Assembly (NCBI GenBank): GCA_965205045.1
Contig: OZ242031.1
Coordinates: 1,984,001 to 2,048,000 of the forward strand
Reading direction: 5' to 3'
Length of the DNA: 64,000 bases
DNA from: UBA6522 sp965205045
Lineage (GTDB): Bacteria; Pseudomonadota; Gammaproteobacteria; Steroidobacterales; Rariloculaceae
Shown here one piece after another: positions 50,446 through 58,692 of the stretch. The stretch's first letter is position 1. Every line of letters starts with the position of its first letter. The notes under the pieces are model-generated. The model was not told the origin of the DNA. It did not search any database and saw nothing but the letters and a program-made list of their open reading frames with translations. Made by a program: the position numbers and the translations under genes.

Positions 50446-51597
50446 TTACCTGACTTCTATGCCTTGCGTGGCGGCGGTCTCAAGTTCGCTTTCCGAATAC
50501 TCGATGGCACGGACTCGCTCGTTGTCCCTCTCAAGGCGAACGAGAACGCCATTGGACTCTTTGTCTTCCATCGCCGCCTGGGCAAACCCCCTGATACAGT
50601 CCCAGCCGTGAGTCGTCGCCAGAACCTGGGTATTGTTTGCGCGCGCGGTTTGCAAAACTAGCCGCCAATAGTCCCTGTGCACGGAATAGTGGATGCCATT
50701 TTCCGCCTCGTCTATCAGCAGGTAACCATTGCGGCTACTGGCGAGCGCGAGGGCGATGCCGAACAGGCGGGTTGCTCCGTCACCGAGGCTCTTCAGGGGA
50801 ACGGGCCGTCCATGGTCTCCAAGCTTGACGATGACCCGCCGGCCACGTTTCCCTGCTTCGCCGATCATCGCGACACGCTTTACCGTGTCGCCGAGGGCCA
50901 TCCGCAAGGCTTCCACGGTTCGGTCTTCATCATCAGTCAAGGTTATGCTGTCCCAGTACTTCGCCACCTCATCATTAGCCAGAACTCCGGGTCCCAGGGA
51001 TACACAGACCGGTACGGGCGAAAGATCGTCCTCTCGAATCGAATACCATCCTTCCCTCCGCGGCCAGCGCGTCGCTGTACCGGCGCTCGACTCCCCTGCC
51101 GCGAAGAACAACGGTATTGCGTCTTCCCTATCCTCGAACGCTATCGTTGGAGCGCGGAGTTCGCCGTCCGCCATGTCCGCCAGGATGGCGTCGTCCAGTA
51201 CGGGCGTCGGTATCTTGTCGGGGTGAGTGATTTCGATTCGGAGGCGACCTCCGTCAGCGCGGCGCCTCGGGCCGATCTCGATCCGGGCGTTGTGCGAAAC
51301 ATCTCTTCCGTGGAACAGCCCCACGAGATTGGGCCGAAGGCTACTGGTACCTTCCCGAGTAATGGCCGCGGAGTACTCTTCGTGCCTGTTGGCGAGTTCG
51401 GACAGCGCGGCAAAACGTCCTCGGGCGGCGTAGACGCGGCATGCCTCAAGTACCGTGGTCTTTCCAACGCCATTCTTGCCGGCGAGCAGCGTGACCCTGC
51501 CCAGCCGCGGGATATCGAGGGATTTGATCCCACGGAAGCCCTTGATCGACAAGTCTGCCAAGTGGAGGCGGCCGCTCGATGCTGGTCCATCGGACAT
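50446..51597 (-). CDS. AAA15/21 (RecF/OLD-like) ATPase of a broken AAA-TOPRIM pair
   Basis: The 383-residue protein shows LADLSIKGFRGIKSLDIPRLGRVTLLAGKNGVGKTTVLEAC (continuous N-terminal block; Walker A at ~39-49). A long insertion follows, then the ABC-like LKSLGDGATRLFGIALALA and Walker B GYLLIDEAENGIHYSV with QVLATTHGWDCI (H-loop). Such ATPases sense an invader and control a TOPRIM or other nuclease. The partner gene immediately downstream is truncated. The ATPase itself appears complete, so it may be a recent casualty or may work with another partner. Confidence 0.85.
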   Translation of the reverse strand: MSDGPASSGRLHLADLSIKGFRGIKSLDIPRLGRVTLLAGKNGVGKTTVLEACRVYAARGRFAALSELANRHEEYSAAITREGTSSLRPNLVGLFHGRDVSHNARIEIGPRRRADGGRLRIEITHPDKIPTPVLDDAILADMADGELRAPTIAFEDREDAIPLFFAAGESSAGTATRWPRREGWYSIREDDLSPVPVCVSLGPGVLANDEVAKYWDSITLTDDEDRTVEALRMALGDTVKRVAMIGEAGKRGRRVIVKLGDHGRPVPLKSLGDGATRLFGIALALASSRNGYLLIDEAENGIHYSVHRDYWRLVLQTARANNTQVLATTHGWDCIRGFAQAAMEDKESNGVLVRLERDNERVRAIEYSESELETAATQGIEVR

Positions 51598-51776
51598 GGC
51601 GAGATTCTTTCCGGTGGTGTCGGTATACTGTCGGCAGAATGGAACAAGGCGTCACAGGAATCAAGGCGCTGTTTTCGGTCATCGCCCTCTGCGGCAGCGG
51701 GTTCGTCAACGGGGGAGGGCGGGTCGAACATTCGGGACGGTACCCTAAAATCCAACTCACCCAATCGGGGCATGAC

Positions 51777-52913
51777 ATGATTCGATTCCTCACTATTCTC
51801 GCGATGTTGTCCTTGGCCGGCACGGTCGCGGCACAAACTGCCATGACCAGCGTCGAGCCCTTCAAGCTCGGCACATTCGAAGTCACCGGCGAAGGCGATT
51901 CCCGGATCGGTATCGTGCTGCGGGATGAAACGATCATCGAACTCAACGCCGCCAACCAGGCCCTTGAGCAGGATCCGGAGTACGTGGCCGTTCCGATGCC
52001 CGCGGACATGAAGGATCTGATCGGCCGGTACGAGTACGGGCTCAAGTATCGGCTTTACGAGATCGTCAACCACATGGTGGCCAACGAGCGCCTGAGCGGA
52101 GACAACCGTGCCGATTACGTTCACGACGTGGACGATGTGCGCACCCTGGCGCCGCTGATGCCGGGCAAGATGCTCAACGCCGCTGTCAATTTCTACAGCC
52201 ATGTGGAAGAAGCCAATACGCCCGAGGAGCAGGCCGCCGCGGCGGAGCGCCGGCGCGCCAATCGCGGCATCCCCTACCTGTTCATCAAGCCCACCGAGGG
52301 CGCGGTCATCGGCACCGGCGACGCCGTCGTGATCCCCTGGGGACGCGACCGCATCGACTGGGAGGTGGAACTGGCCATCGTGATGGGGCGCACCGCGAAG
52401 TACGTGTCGGCCGAGGATGCCGCAGACTACATCTTCGGGTACATGGTCAGCCTCGACATCTCCGACCGCGGCGGAAGGCCGCCGAATTCACGCCCGGGAT
52501 CGGACTGGCTGGTGGGCAAGGGCCATGACACCTTTGCGCCGCTGGGTCCATGGATCGTGCCGAAAGAGTTCTACGGCGATCCCATGGTGCGGCTCGAACA
52601 GGTTCTCGAAGTGGACGGCGAAGTCATGCAAAGGGCCGGTCCCGGCGACATGATCCATTCCATCTACGAGCTGATCGAATACGGCTCCTCGATCATCACC
52701 CTGTTCCCCGGAGACGTGCTCAACAACGGTACGTCGGGCGGCACCGGCGCCGGCACCTACGTACGCGGCGAGCAGCGCTTCCTCCAGCCCGGCGACACCA
52801 TCGAGGCGAGCATCGAAGGCATCGGCACGCTGGTCCATCCGGTGGCCGCCGAGGCGGCGCCGCCGGAACGCACCGGCTCGTACCTGCCGCCGGTAGCCAG
52901 CTACCAGCCGTAA
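51777..52913 (+). CDS. exported fumarylacetoacetate hydrolase (FAH) family protein
   Basis: The 378-residue product starts with a signal peptide (MIRFLTILAMLSLAGTVAAQ). The FAH fold follows: LNAAVNFYSHVEE, PYLFIKPTEGAVIGTGDAVVIP, metal-binding IDWEVELAIVMGR (Glu pair), YIFGYMVSLDISDRGG, GSDWLVGKGHDTFAPLGPWIV, and GDVLNNGTSGGTG. FAH enzymes cleave or decarboxylate beta-diketo acids in the cytosol, so a leader peptide is unusual. The ATG at 51777 gives a clean signal sequence; the frame upstream is non-coding. It lies alone before a Phd-VapC pair. Confidence 0.85.
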   Translation: MIRFLTILAMLSLAGTVAAQTAMTSVEPFKLGTFEVTGEGDSRIGIVLRDETIIELNAANQALEQDPEYVAVPMPADMKDLIGRYEYGLKYRLYEIVNHMVANERLSGDNRADYVHDVDDVRTLAPLMPGKMLNAAVNFYSHVEEANTPEEQAAAAERRRANRGIPYLFIKPTEGAVIGTGDAVVIPWGRDRIDWEVELAIVMGRTAKYVSAEDAADYIFGYMVSLDISDRGGRPPNSRPGSDWLVGKGHDTFAPLGPWIVPKEFYGDPMVRLEQVLEVDGEVMQRAGPGDMIHSIYELIEYGSSIITLFPGDVLNNGTSGGTGAGTYVRGEQRFLQPGDTIEASIEGIGTLVHPVAAEAAPPERTGSYLPPVASYQP

Positions 52914-53056
52914 CGAGAACGATTTGTCGAAAAAACCGTTGCGGGCGGGTCACCTTGGATGCGCGTCGTTGCCATGACTAGTCTGACTAGATAGAATTGT
53001 CCATAGTTGCTCGGACTCCGAGCCACTATGGTACTCATCGTCAGCGGAGCTATGTC

Positions 53057-53326
53057 GTGGCAGACCTGTATTCGGTATACGAGGCCAAAGCGCGCTTTTC
53101 GGAAGTCATTCGGCAGGTGCGCGAAGGCAGAACAATTGCCATCTCCTATCGGGGAGAGCCGGTGGCGGAGATTCGTCCCGTCCGGAAAGCTGAGTCCTTC
53201 GAAGCGCGGCTTGAGGATCTGAGACGGCAGGGAATCCTGATTCGTTCCGAAGGGCCTCCCAAGGATTTCGTTTTGGGCGAGCCGTCGCCGGGCGCGCTTG
53301 ATCGATTCCTCTCGGAGCGCGACTAA
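53057..53326 (+). CDS. Phd/YefM-family antitoxin
   Basis: The 89-residue protein begins VADLYSVYEAKARFSEVIRQVREGRTIAISYRGEPVAEIRP (the whole N-terminal Phd fold). RLEDLRRQGILIRSEG follows, then a flexible C-terminal tail for toxin binding. GTG at 53057 is favoured, since the family pattern starts there; the open frame continues upstream to 52997. It is coupled to vapC by TAATG. It should repress its own promoter. Confidence 0.85.
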   Translation: MADLYSVYEAKARFSEVIRQVREGRTIAISYRGEPVAEIRPVRKAESFEARLEDLRRQGILIRSEGPPKDFVLGEPSPGALDRFLSERD

Positions 53327-53706
53327 TGGCCGTCGCTTACGTGGACACCTCGGCTCTGGTCGCCATCGCCTTCGGAGAACCGGGCGGCGACGCGATGGAG
53401 CAACGCCTGAAGCAATTCACCGGCATCGTGTCATCGAATCTGCTGGAAGCGGAGTTGCGATCAGTCTACTCGCGGGAGCGGCGCCGTTTTGAAGCGGATA
53501 GTTTCTCTCGAATTGAATGGGTGATGCCGAATCGGCCGTTGTCCCTGGAGATTTCGGTGGTGTTGGACGCAGGCTACATGCGGGGCGCCGATTTGTGGCA
53601 TGTGGCGACGGCTCTCTACATCGCCCCCGACCCCGGCAAGATGTTCTTTGTGACGCTGGACAAGAGGCAGCACGCGACCGCCTCCATCTTGGGTTTTCGG
53701 ACCTGA
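53326..53706 (+). CDS. vapC: PIN-domain toxin VapC
   Basis: The 126-residue product has AYVDTSALVAIAFGEPGGD (first Asp), SSNLLEAELRSVYSRE (Glu), RGADLWHVATALYI (Asp) and FVTLDKRQHATA (last Asp). Length and motifs are complete, and the Phd-type antitoxin precedes it with a 1-base overlap. The pair sits between the FAH-like gene and the molybdenum hydroxylase operon. The following 210 bp show no gene. Confidence 0.88.
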   Translation: MAVAYVDTSALVAIAFGEPGGDAMEQRLKQFTGIVSSNLLEAELRSVYSRERRRFEADSFSRIEWVMPNRPLSLEISVVLDAGYMRGADLWHVATALYIAPDPGKMFFVTLDKRQHATASILGFRT

Positions 53707-53917
53707 CCCGAATCGTTCGCTACTCTTTCGCCCTAGCCACTGGCGCGTCCGCGGCTTGCCGTGCGCGTTGGAGGGTACGGGACGTGCCGACAGATTCCGG
53801 AGTCCAGTGGCCCTGCCCACCACAACACGCATCGGGAGAGCGGCGCACGCCAGCCCCGAGGCTTTATGCTATCTTTTTGGGCAGGAAGTAACGATAACCA
53901 AAAATGGGAGACAGAAT

Positions 53918-54388
53918 ATGGCCCTGACGGTCGCTCTAACCCTGAACGGCGAATCCGTCTCCGCGGAAGTGGAAGGACGGACGCTGCTGGTTCAGCTCAT
54001 TCGCGATCATTTCCGGCTCACCGGTACTCACGTGGGCTGCGACACCAGTCAGTGCGGCGCCTGCGTGGTGCACATGAACGGGCAGTCGGTGAAGAGTTGT
54101 ACGGTTCTGGCTGCGCAGGCGGACGGTGCGGAAGTCAGCACCATCGAAAGCCTGGCCGAGAACGGGCAGCTTCACCCCATGCAGCAGGCGTTCAAGGACA
54201 ACCACGGACTGCAGTGCGGTTTCTGCACGCCGGGCATGGTCATGAGCGCGCTGGATCTGGTGGCCAACAATCCGGATCCGAGCGAGACTGAAATTCGGGA
54301 CTGGCTGGAGGGCAACCTCTGCCGTTGCACCGGCTATCATAATATCGTCAAGTCGATCGCGGCCGGCGCCCGGGCGATGAGGAGCTAG
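53918..54388 (+). CDS. molybdenum hydroxylase small [2Fe-2S] subunit (CoxS-like)
   Basis: The 156-residue protein carries a plant-type [2Fe-2S] cluster site (GCDTSQCGACVVHMNG) and the second cluster site in the all-helical C-terminal domain (LQCGFCTPGMVMSALDL and GNLCRCTGYHNIVKSI). It passes electrons from the Mo-cofactor subunit to FAD. ATG at 53918 follows a GGGAG ribosome binding site. It is the first gene of an S-L-M ordered operon; the large-subunit ATG lies 4 bp after its stop. Confidence 0.95.
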   Translation: MALTVALTLNGESVSAEVEGRTLLVQLIRDHFRLTGTHVGCDTSQCGACVVHMNGQSVKSCTVLAAQADGAEVSTIESLAENGQLHPMQQAFKDNHGLQCGFCTPGMVMSALDLVANNPDPSETEIRDWLEGNLCRCTGYHNIVKSIAAGARAMRS

Positions 54389-54392
54389 CGGA

Positions 54393-56735
54393 ATGGATAC
54401 AGGAATCGGCGCAGCGGTAACCCGCAAGGAGGATTTCCGCTTTCTCACCGGACAGGGCAGCTACACCGACGATATCTCCCGGCCGAATCAGGTCCATGCG
54501 GTCTTCGTTCGTTCCGTCGTGGCACACGCAAACCTGCGCTCGGTGGATGCCGGGGCTGCCCGGGCCATGCCCGGCGTGGTGGCCGTGTTCACCGGCGACG
54601 ACCTGGAGGGGGTCGGCGGCGTGCCCTGCGGATTCGCCCCCGACGGCGGGCCCATGAACGAACCGCCGCGCCCGGTACTGGCGCAGGGCAAGGTGCGCTT
54701 CGTGGGCGACATGATCGCCATGGTGATCGCCGAGACCCCGGAGCAGGCCCGGGACGCGGCCGAAGCGGTCGAGGTGGACTACGACGAACTGCCCGCGGTG
54801 GTCACCATGGACGCTGCGATGGCGGACGGCGCGCCCACCCTTCACGATCTGGACGACAACAGTTGTTTCTCGTGGGGTATCGGCGATGCCGAGGCCACGG
54901 ATGCGGCGTTCGCCGGGGCGGAACACGTCACCACCCTGGAACTGGTCAACAACCGCAAGTGCCCGAATGCCATCGAACCGCGTGCGGCCATCGGCGAATT
55001 CGATACGGCTCACGACAGTTACACGCTGTACACCACCAGCCAGAACCCGCATGTGATCCGGCTGCTCATGGGCGCCTTTGTCCTGGGCATCCCCGAGCAC
55101 AAGCTGCGCGTGGTTTCGCCCGACGTGGGCGGGGGCTTCGGATCGAAGATCCCCCACTACCCGGAGGAAATCGCCGTCACCTGGGCGGGGAAACAGGTGG
55201 GGCGGCCGGTCAAGTGGACCGCCGAGCGCGCCGAGTCGTTCCTCTCCGACACCCACGGCCGGGATCACATCACGCGCGTGGACCTAGCGAGCACGTCCGA
55301 CGGCAGGTTTCTCGGCCTGAGGGTGCATACGCAGGCCAACATGGGCGCCTACCTGTCGACGTTTGGTCCGCTGATCCCGACGTATCTCTACGGGACACTG
55401 CTGGCGGGTCTCTACACCACACCCGCAATCCGATGTACCGTCGATGGCGTTTTCACCAACACGGCGCCGGTTGACGCCGAGCGAGGCGCAGGCCGCCCGG
55501 AAGCCACCTTCCTGCTGGAGCGGGTGGTGGAAATGGCCGGGCGCGAACTGGGGATCGATCCGGTTGAGATTCGCCGCCGCAACTTTATCCCGCCCGATGC
55601 GTTCCCGTACCAGACGCCCGTGATCGTGCAATACGACAGCGGCAACTACGGGCCGGTGCTGGACCGGGCCGCGCAACTGGCCGACCATGCCGGGTTCGCC
55701 CAACGCCGTGAAGAAGCCGCAGGCCGCGGCCGTCTGCGCGGTATGGGCTTTGCCGCCTACGTCGAAGCCTGCGGCATGGCACCCTCGCAGGTCGCCGGCA
55801 TCATCGGCGCCCGCGCCGGACTGTACGAGGCGGCGCAGGTCCGGGTCCACCCGACGGGATCGGTCACGGTCTACACCGGTTCCCATTCCCACGGGCAGGG
55901 CCACGAGACCACGTTTGCGCAGATCGTCGCCGATCGGCTCGGCGTGCCCTTCGAGAACGTCGACGTGGTTCACGGCGATACCGACCAGATCCCCTTCGGC
56001 ATGGGCACCTACGGGTCCCGGTCTCTGGCGGTGGGCGGTTCGGCGATTTCGAAGGCGCTGGACAAGATCGTCGCCAAGGGCAGGAAGATCGCCGCCCATG
56101 CGCTGGAAGCCGGCGAGTCGGACATCGACTTCACTTCGGGCGAGTTCCGGGTCCGCGGCACCGACAAGTCGGTGGGCTTCGGCGACGTTGCACTGTCGGC
56201 CTACGTGCCTCACAACTATCCCCTGGAGGAGCTGGAGCCCGGTCTCGACGAGGGCGCGTTCTACGATCCGGCCAATTTCACCTTCCCGGCGGGCTGCCAC
56301 ATCTGCGAGGTGGAGGTGGATCCCGAGACCGGCCAGACGCAGATCGTCAACTGGAACGCGGTGGACGACTTCGGCAAGGTCATCAATCCGATGATCGTGG
56401 ACGGCCAGGTGCACGGCGGCATCGCGCACGGTGTCGGCCAGGCGTTGCTGGAGAGTTGCGCCTATGACGAAGAATCGGGGCAACTCCTGTCCGGTTCGCT
56501 CACGGATTACTGCATCCCCCGGGCGGACGATCTGCCCAGCTTTTGCATCGAGACCACGGAAACGCCGTGTCCCCACAATCCGCTGGGCGTGAAGGGCTGC
56601 GGGGAGGCCGGCGCCATCGCCGCTCCGGCCGCCCTGATCAACGCCATCACCGACGCCATCGGCGTGGCGCACGTGGACATGCCGGCGACCCCGGAGAAAG
56701 TCTGGGCGGCGCTGCAATCGGCACAAGGAGAGTAA
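54393..56735 (+). CDS. xanthine oxidase-family large (Mo-cofactor) subunit (CoxL-like)
   Basis: The 780-residue protein has an N-terminal RKEDFRFLTGQGSYTDDI and the Mo-binding core: SPDVGGGFGSKIPHYPEE, RGAGRPEATFLLERVVEMAG, GSHSHGQGHETTFAQIVAD and the catalytic Glu in GVKGCGEAGAIAAP. The motif read AERGAGR is close to the AYRGAGR of form II enzymes, not the AYRCSFR of true CO dehydrogenases. The substrate is thus more likely an aldehyde or N-heterocycle. It forms a heterotrimer dimer with the subunits encoded before and after it. Confidence 0.93.
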   Translation: MDTGIGAAVTRKEDFRFLTGQGSYTDDISRPNQVHAVFVRSVVAHANLRSVDAGAARAMPGVVAVFTGDDLEGVGGVPCGFAPDGGPMNEPPRPVLAQGKVRFVGDMIAMVIAETPEQARDAAEAVEVDYDELPAVVTMDAAMADGAPTLHDLDDNSCFSWGIGDAEATDAAFAGAEHVTTLELVNNRKCPNAIEPRAAIGEFDTAHDSYTLYTTSQNPHVIRLLMGAFVLGIPEHKLRVVSPDVGGGFGSKIPHYPEEIAVTWAGKQVGRPVKWTAERAESFLSDTHGRDHITRVDLASTSDGRFLGLRVHTQANMGAYLSTFGPLIPTYLYGTLLAGLYTTPAIRCTVDGVFTNTAPVDAERGAGRPEATFLLERVVEMAGRELGIDPVEIRRRNFIPPDAFPYQTPVIVQYDSGNYGPVLDRAAQLADHAGFAQRREEAAGRGRLRGMGFAAYVEACGMAPSQVAGIIGARAGLYEAAQVRVHPTGSVTVYTGSHSHGQGHETTFAQIVADRLGVPFENVDVVHGDTDQIPFGMGTYGSRSLAVGGSAISKALDKIVAKGRKIAAHALEAGESDIDFTSGEFRVRGTDKSVGFGDVALSAYVPHNYPLEELEPGLDEGAFYDPANFTFPAGCHICEVEVDPETGQTQIVNWNAVDDFGKVINPMIVDGQVHGGIAHGVGQALLESCAYDEESGQLLSGSLTDYCIPRADDLPSFCIETTETPCPHNPLGVKGCGEAGAIAAPAALINAITDAIGVAHVDMPATPEKVWAALQSAQGE

Positions 56736-56740
56736 CGGTC

Positions 56741-57535
56741 ATGTACGAGTTCAACTATCGACGTGCAAACTCTGTGTTCGACGCGGTGGAGTCCTCGGCC
56801 AGGGCCGGGGACGCTTCCTATCTCGCGGGCGGCATGACGCTGATACCGGTGCTGAAATTCAGGCTCGCCGGTCCTTCGGACGTCATCGATCTTGCCGGCC
56901 TGAGCGAATTGAAGGGGATTCGCTCCGAAGGCGGCGCGGTCGTGATCGGCGCCATGACCACCCACGCCGAAGTGGCCGGGTCGGCCGAGGTGCGCCAGGC
57001 CATTCCCGCGCTCGCGGACCTGGCCGAATCCATCGGCGACCCCCAGGTGCGCAATCGCGGAACCATCGGCGGTTCCATTGCCAATGCCGACCCCGCGGCG
57101 GACTATCCGGCGGCAGTCGTGGGCCTGGGCGCCACCGTGCATACCAATTCCCGGACCATCGGTGCGGATGAATTCTTCACGGGCATGTTCGAAACTGCCC
57201 TGGAGCCGGGCGAACTGGTCACCAGCGTGAGTTTCCCCGTTCCGGACCGTGCCGCCTACATGAAGTTCCCGAATCCGGCTTCCCGCTACGCGATCGTCGG
57301 CGTGATGGTCTCCCAGGGCGGCGGCGCAGTCCGCGTGGCGGTGACCGGCGCAGGTGGGAGCGTCTTCAGGGTGCCGGAGATGGAGCAGGCGCTGGCGTCG
57401 AATTTCGCATCCGAGGCCGTGGCGGGTATCTCCGTATCGGCGGATGGTCTCAACGAGGACATCCACGCTTCGCCGGAGTATCGCGCCCACCTCGTCACGG
57501 TGATGGCCAGGCGGGCCGTGGCGGCGGCCGGCTGA
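56741..57535 (+). CDS. molybdenum hydroxylase FAD-binding subunit (CoxM-like)
   Basis: The 264-residue protein has FNYRRANSVFDAVESSA, the FAD loop AGGMTLIPVLKFRLAGP, IGDPQVRNRGTIGGSIANADPAADYPA (second FAD motif) and a C-terminal barrel-like domain. It takes electrons from the iron-sulfur subunit. The ATG at 56741 is 5 bp after the large-subunit stop and has GGAGAG upstream. Intact. Confidence 0.93.
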   Translation: MYEFNYRRANSVFDAVESSARAGDASYLAGGMTLIPVLKFRLAGPSDVIDLAGLSELKGIRSEGGAVVIGAMTTHAEVAGSAEVRQAIPALADLAESIGDPQVRNRGTIGGSIANADPAADYPAAVVGLGATVHTNSRTIGADEFFTGMFETALEPGELVTSVSFPVPDRAAYMKFPNPASRYAIVGVMVSQGGGAVRVAVTGAGGSVFRVPEMEQALASNFASEAVAGISVSADGLNEDIHASPEYRAHLVTVMARRAVAAAG

Positions 57536-57671
57536 TCCCGGCTCGCGCACGCGCGTCCGGCTGTCTTGTCGCCGTCTCTTGACGTGATCCCCATATATCG
57601 GCGGGCCGACGCCGCGCATCCGCGCGCTTGCGGGCGCGCCGGTCCGTAATCGCCGGGCGGCCGCAGCACAG

Positions 57672-58589
57672 GTGGATATCCCCGCAAGCGTCGACCGGAC
57701 CGAGGCGCTGCTGGGTTCCGGCCGCTACGTGGCGGACCGGAGCCTGGCCACGGCGGTCTTTCTGGCGCTGAAGCTCAACCGGCCCCTGTTTCTCGAAGGT
57801 GAGGCCGGTGTGGGCAAGACCGAGGTGGCCAACGTGCTGGCGGCCACCCTGGACCGGCGGCTTCTCCGGCTGCAGTGCTACGAGGGGCTCGACGTGGCCT
57901 CGGCCGTGTACGAGTGGAACTACGCCCGGCAGATGATCGAGATTCGGCTTGCCGAGGCCGCCGGGGAACGCTCCCGGCAGCGGCTGGCGGACGATGTCTT
58001 CGATCGCCGTTTTCTCATCGAGCGGCCCCTGCTGCAGGCACTGGCGCTTCACGACGGCGGCCCCCCGGTACTGCTCATCGATGAACTGGACCGGGCGGAC
58101 GAGCCATTCGAGGCCTACCTGCTGGAAATCCTGTCCGATTTCCAGGTGTCCATACCGGAGATCGGCACGATCAGGGCGGACAGTCCGCCCGTGGCGGTCA
58201 TCACGTCCAACCGCACGCGGGAGATTCACGACGCGCTGAAGCGGCGCTGCTTCTACTACTGGATCGACTACCCGAGCGCCGAGCGGGAACTGGAAATCGT
58301 GAGGGTCAAGGTGCCCGATGCCGAGGCGCGCCTGGCGGGCGAGATCGTCGCCTTCGTGCAGAAGCTTCGCGGCGAGGATCTCTTCAAGGTGCCGGGCGTC
58401 GCCGAGACGCTGGACTGGACCCGGGCCCTGTCTCAGCTTGAAATCGTCAGCCTGGAGCCCACCGTGGTCAGCGATACGCTGGGCGTCATCCTCAAGTACC
58501 AGGACGACGTGGCCAGGGTGCGGGGCGCGCCGGCCGCCCGCATCCTGGAGGAGATCCGGTCGGACAGCCGCGCTACGGTCGCGCAATGA
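57672..58589 (+). CDS. MoxR-type AAA+ ATPase (CoxD-like)
   Basis: The 305-residue AAA+ protein has Walker A LFLEGEAGVGKTEVANVLA (residues ~39-57), Walker B VLLIDELDRADEPFEAYLL, sensor-1 AVITSNRTREIHDALKRRC and the family's FYYWIDYPSAERE. CoxD proteins help to insert or mature the metal site of molybdenum hydroxylases, acting with a CoxE VWA protein. GTG at 57672 is the probable start. The 136-bp gap after coxM has no gene, so it may share the operon or have its own promoter. Confidence 0.9.
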   Translation: MDIPASVDRTEALLGSGRYVADRSLATAVFLALKLNRPLFLEGEAGVGKTEVANVLAATLDRRLLRLQCYEGLDVASAVYEWNYARQMIEIRLAEAAGERSRQRLADDVFDRRFLIERPLLQALALHDGGPPVLLIDELDRADEPFEAYLLEILSDFQVSIPEIGTIRADSPPVAVITSNRTREIHDALKRRCFYYWIDYPSAERELEIVRVKVPDAEARLAGEIVAFVQKLRGEDLFKVPGVAETLDWTRALSQLEIVSLEPTVVSDTLGVILKYQDDVARVRGAPAARILEEIRSDSRATVAQ

Positions 58590-58692
58590 CGCCAGGCCCG
58601 CCGCGCCACCCGATGACGCAAAACCTGCCGCGCCGTCAATGACACCGAACTCGCCGCCCTGTCCGATGACATCGAGCTCGTCCGAACCGCCC
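58586..58692 (+). repeat. 27-bp degenerate tandem repeat at the coxD-coxE junction
   Basis: Four units start with ATGAC at 58586, 58613, 58639 and 58666 (spacings 27, 26, 27), each followed by a Pro-coding C-rich stretch. The first ATG overlaps the CoxD stop. Two of the ATGs (58639, 58666) are in the CoxE-like frame, so repeat number could affect which start is used. Confidence 0.7.
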
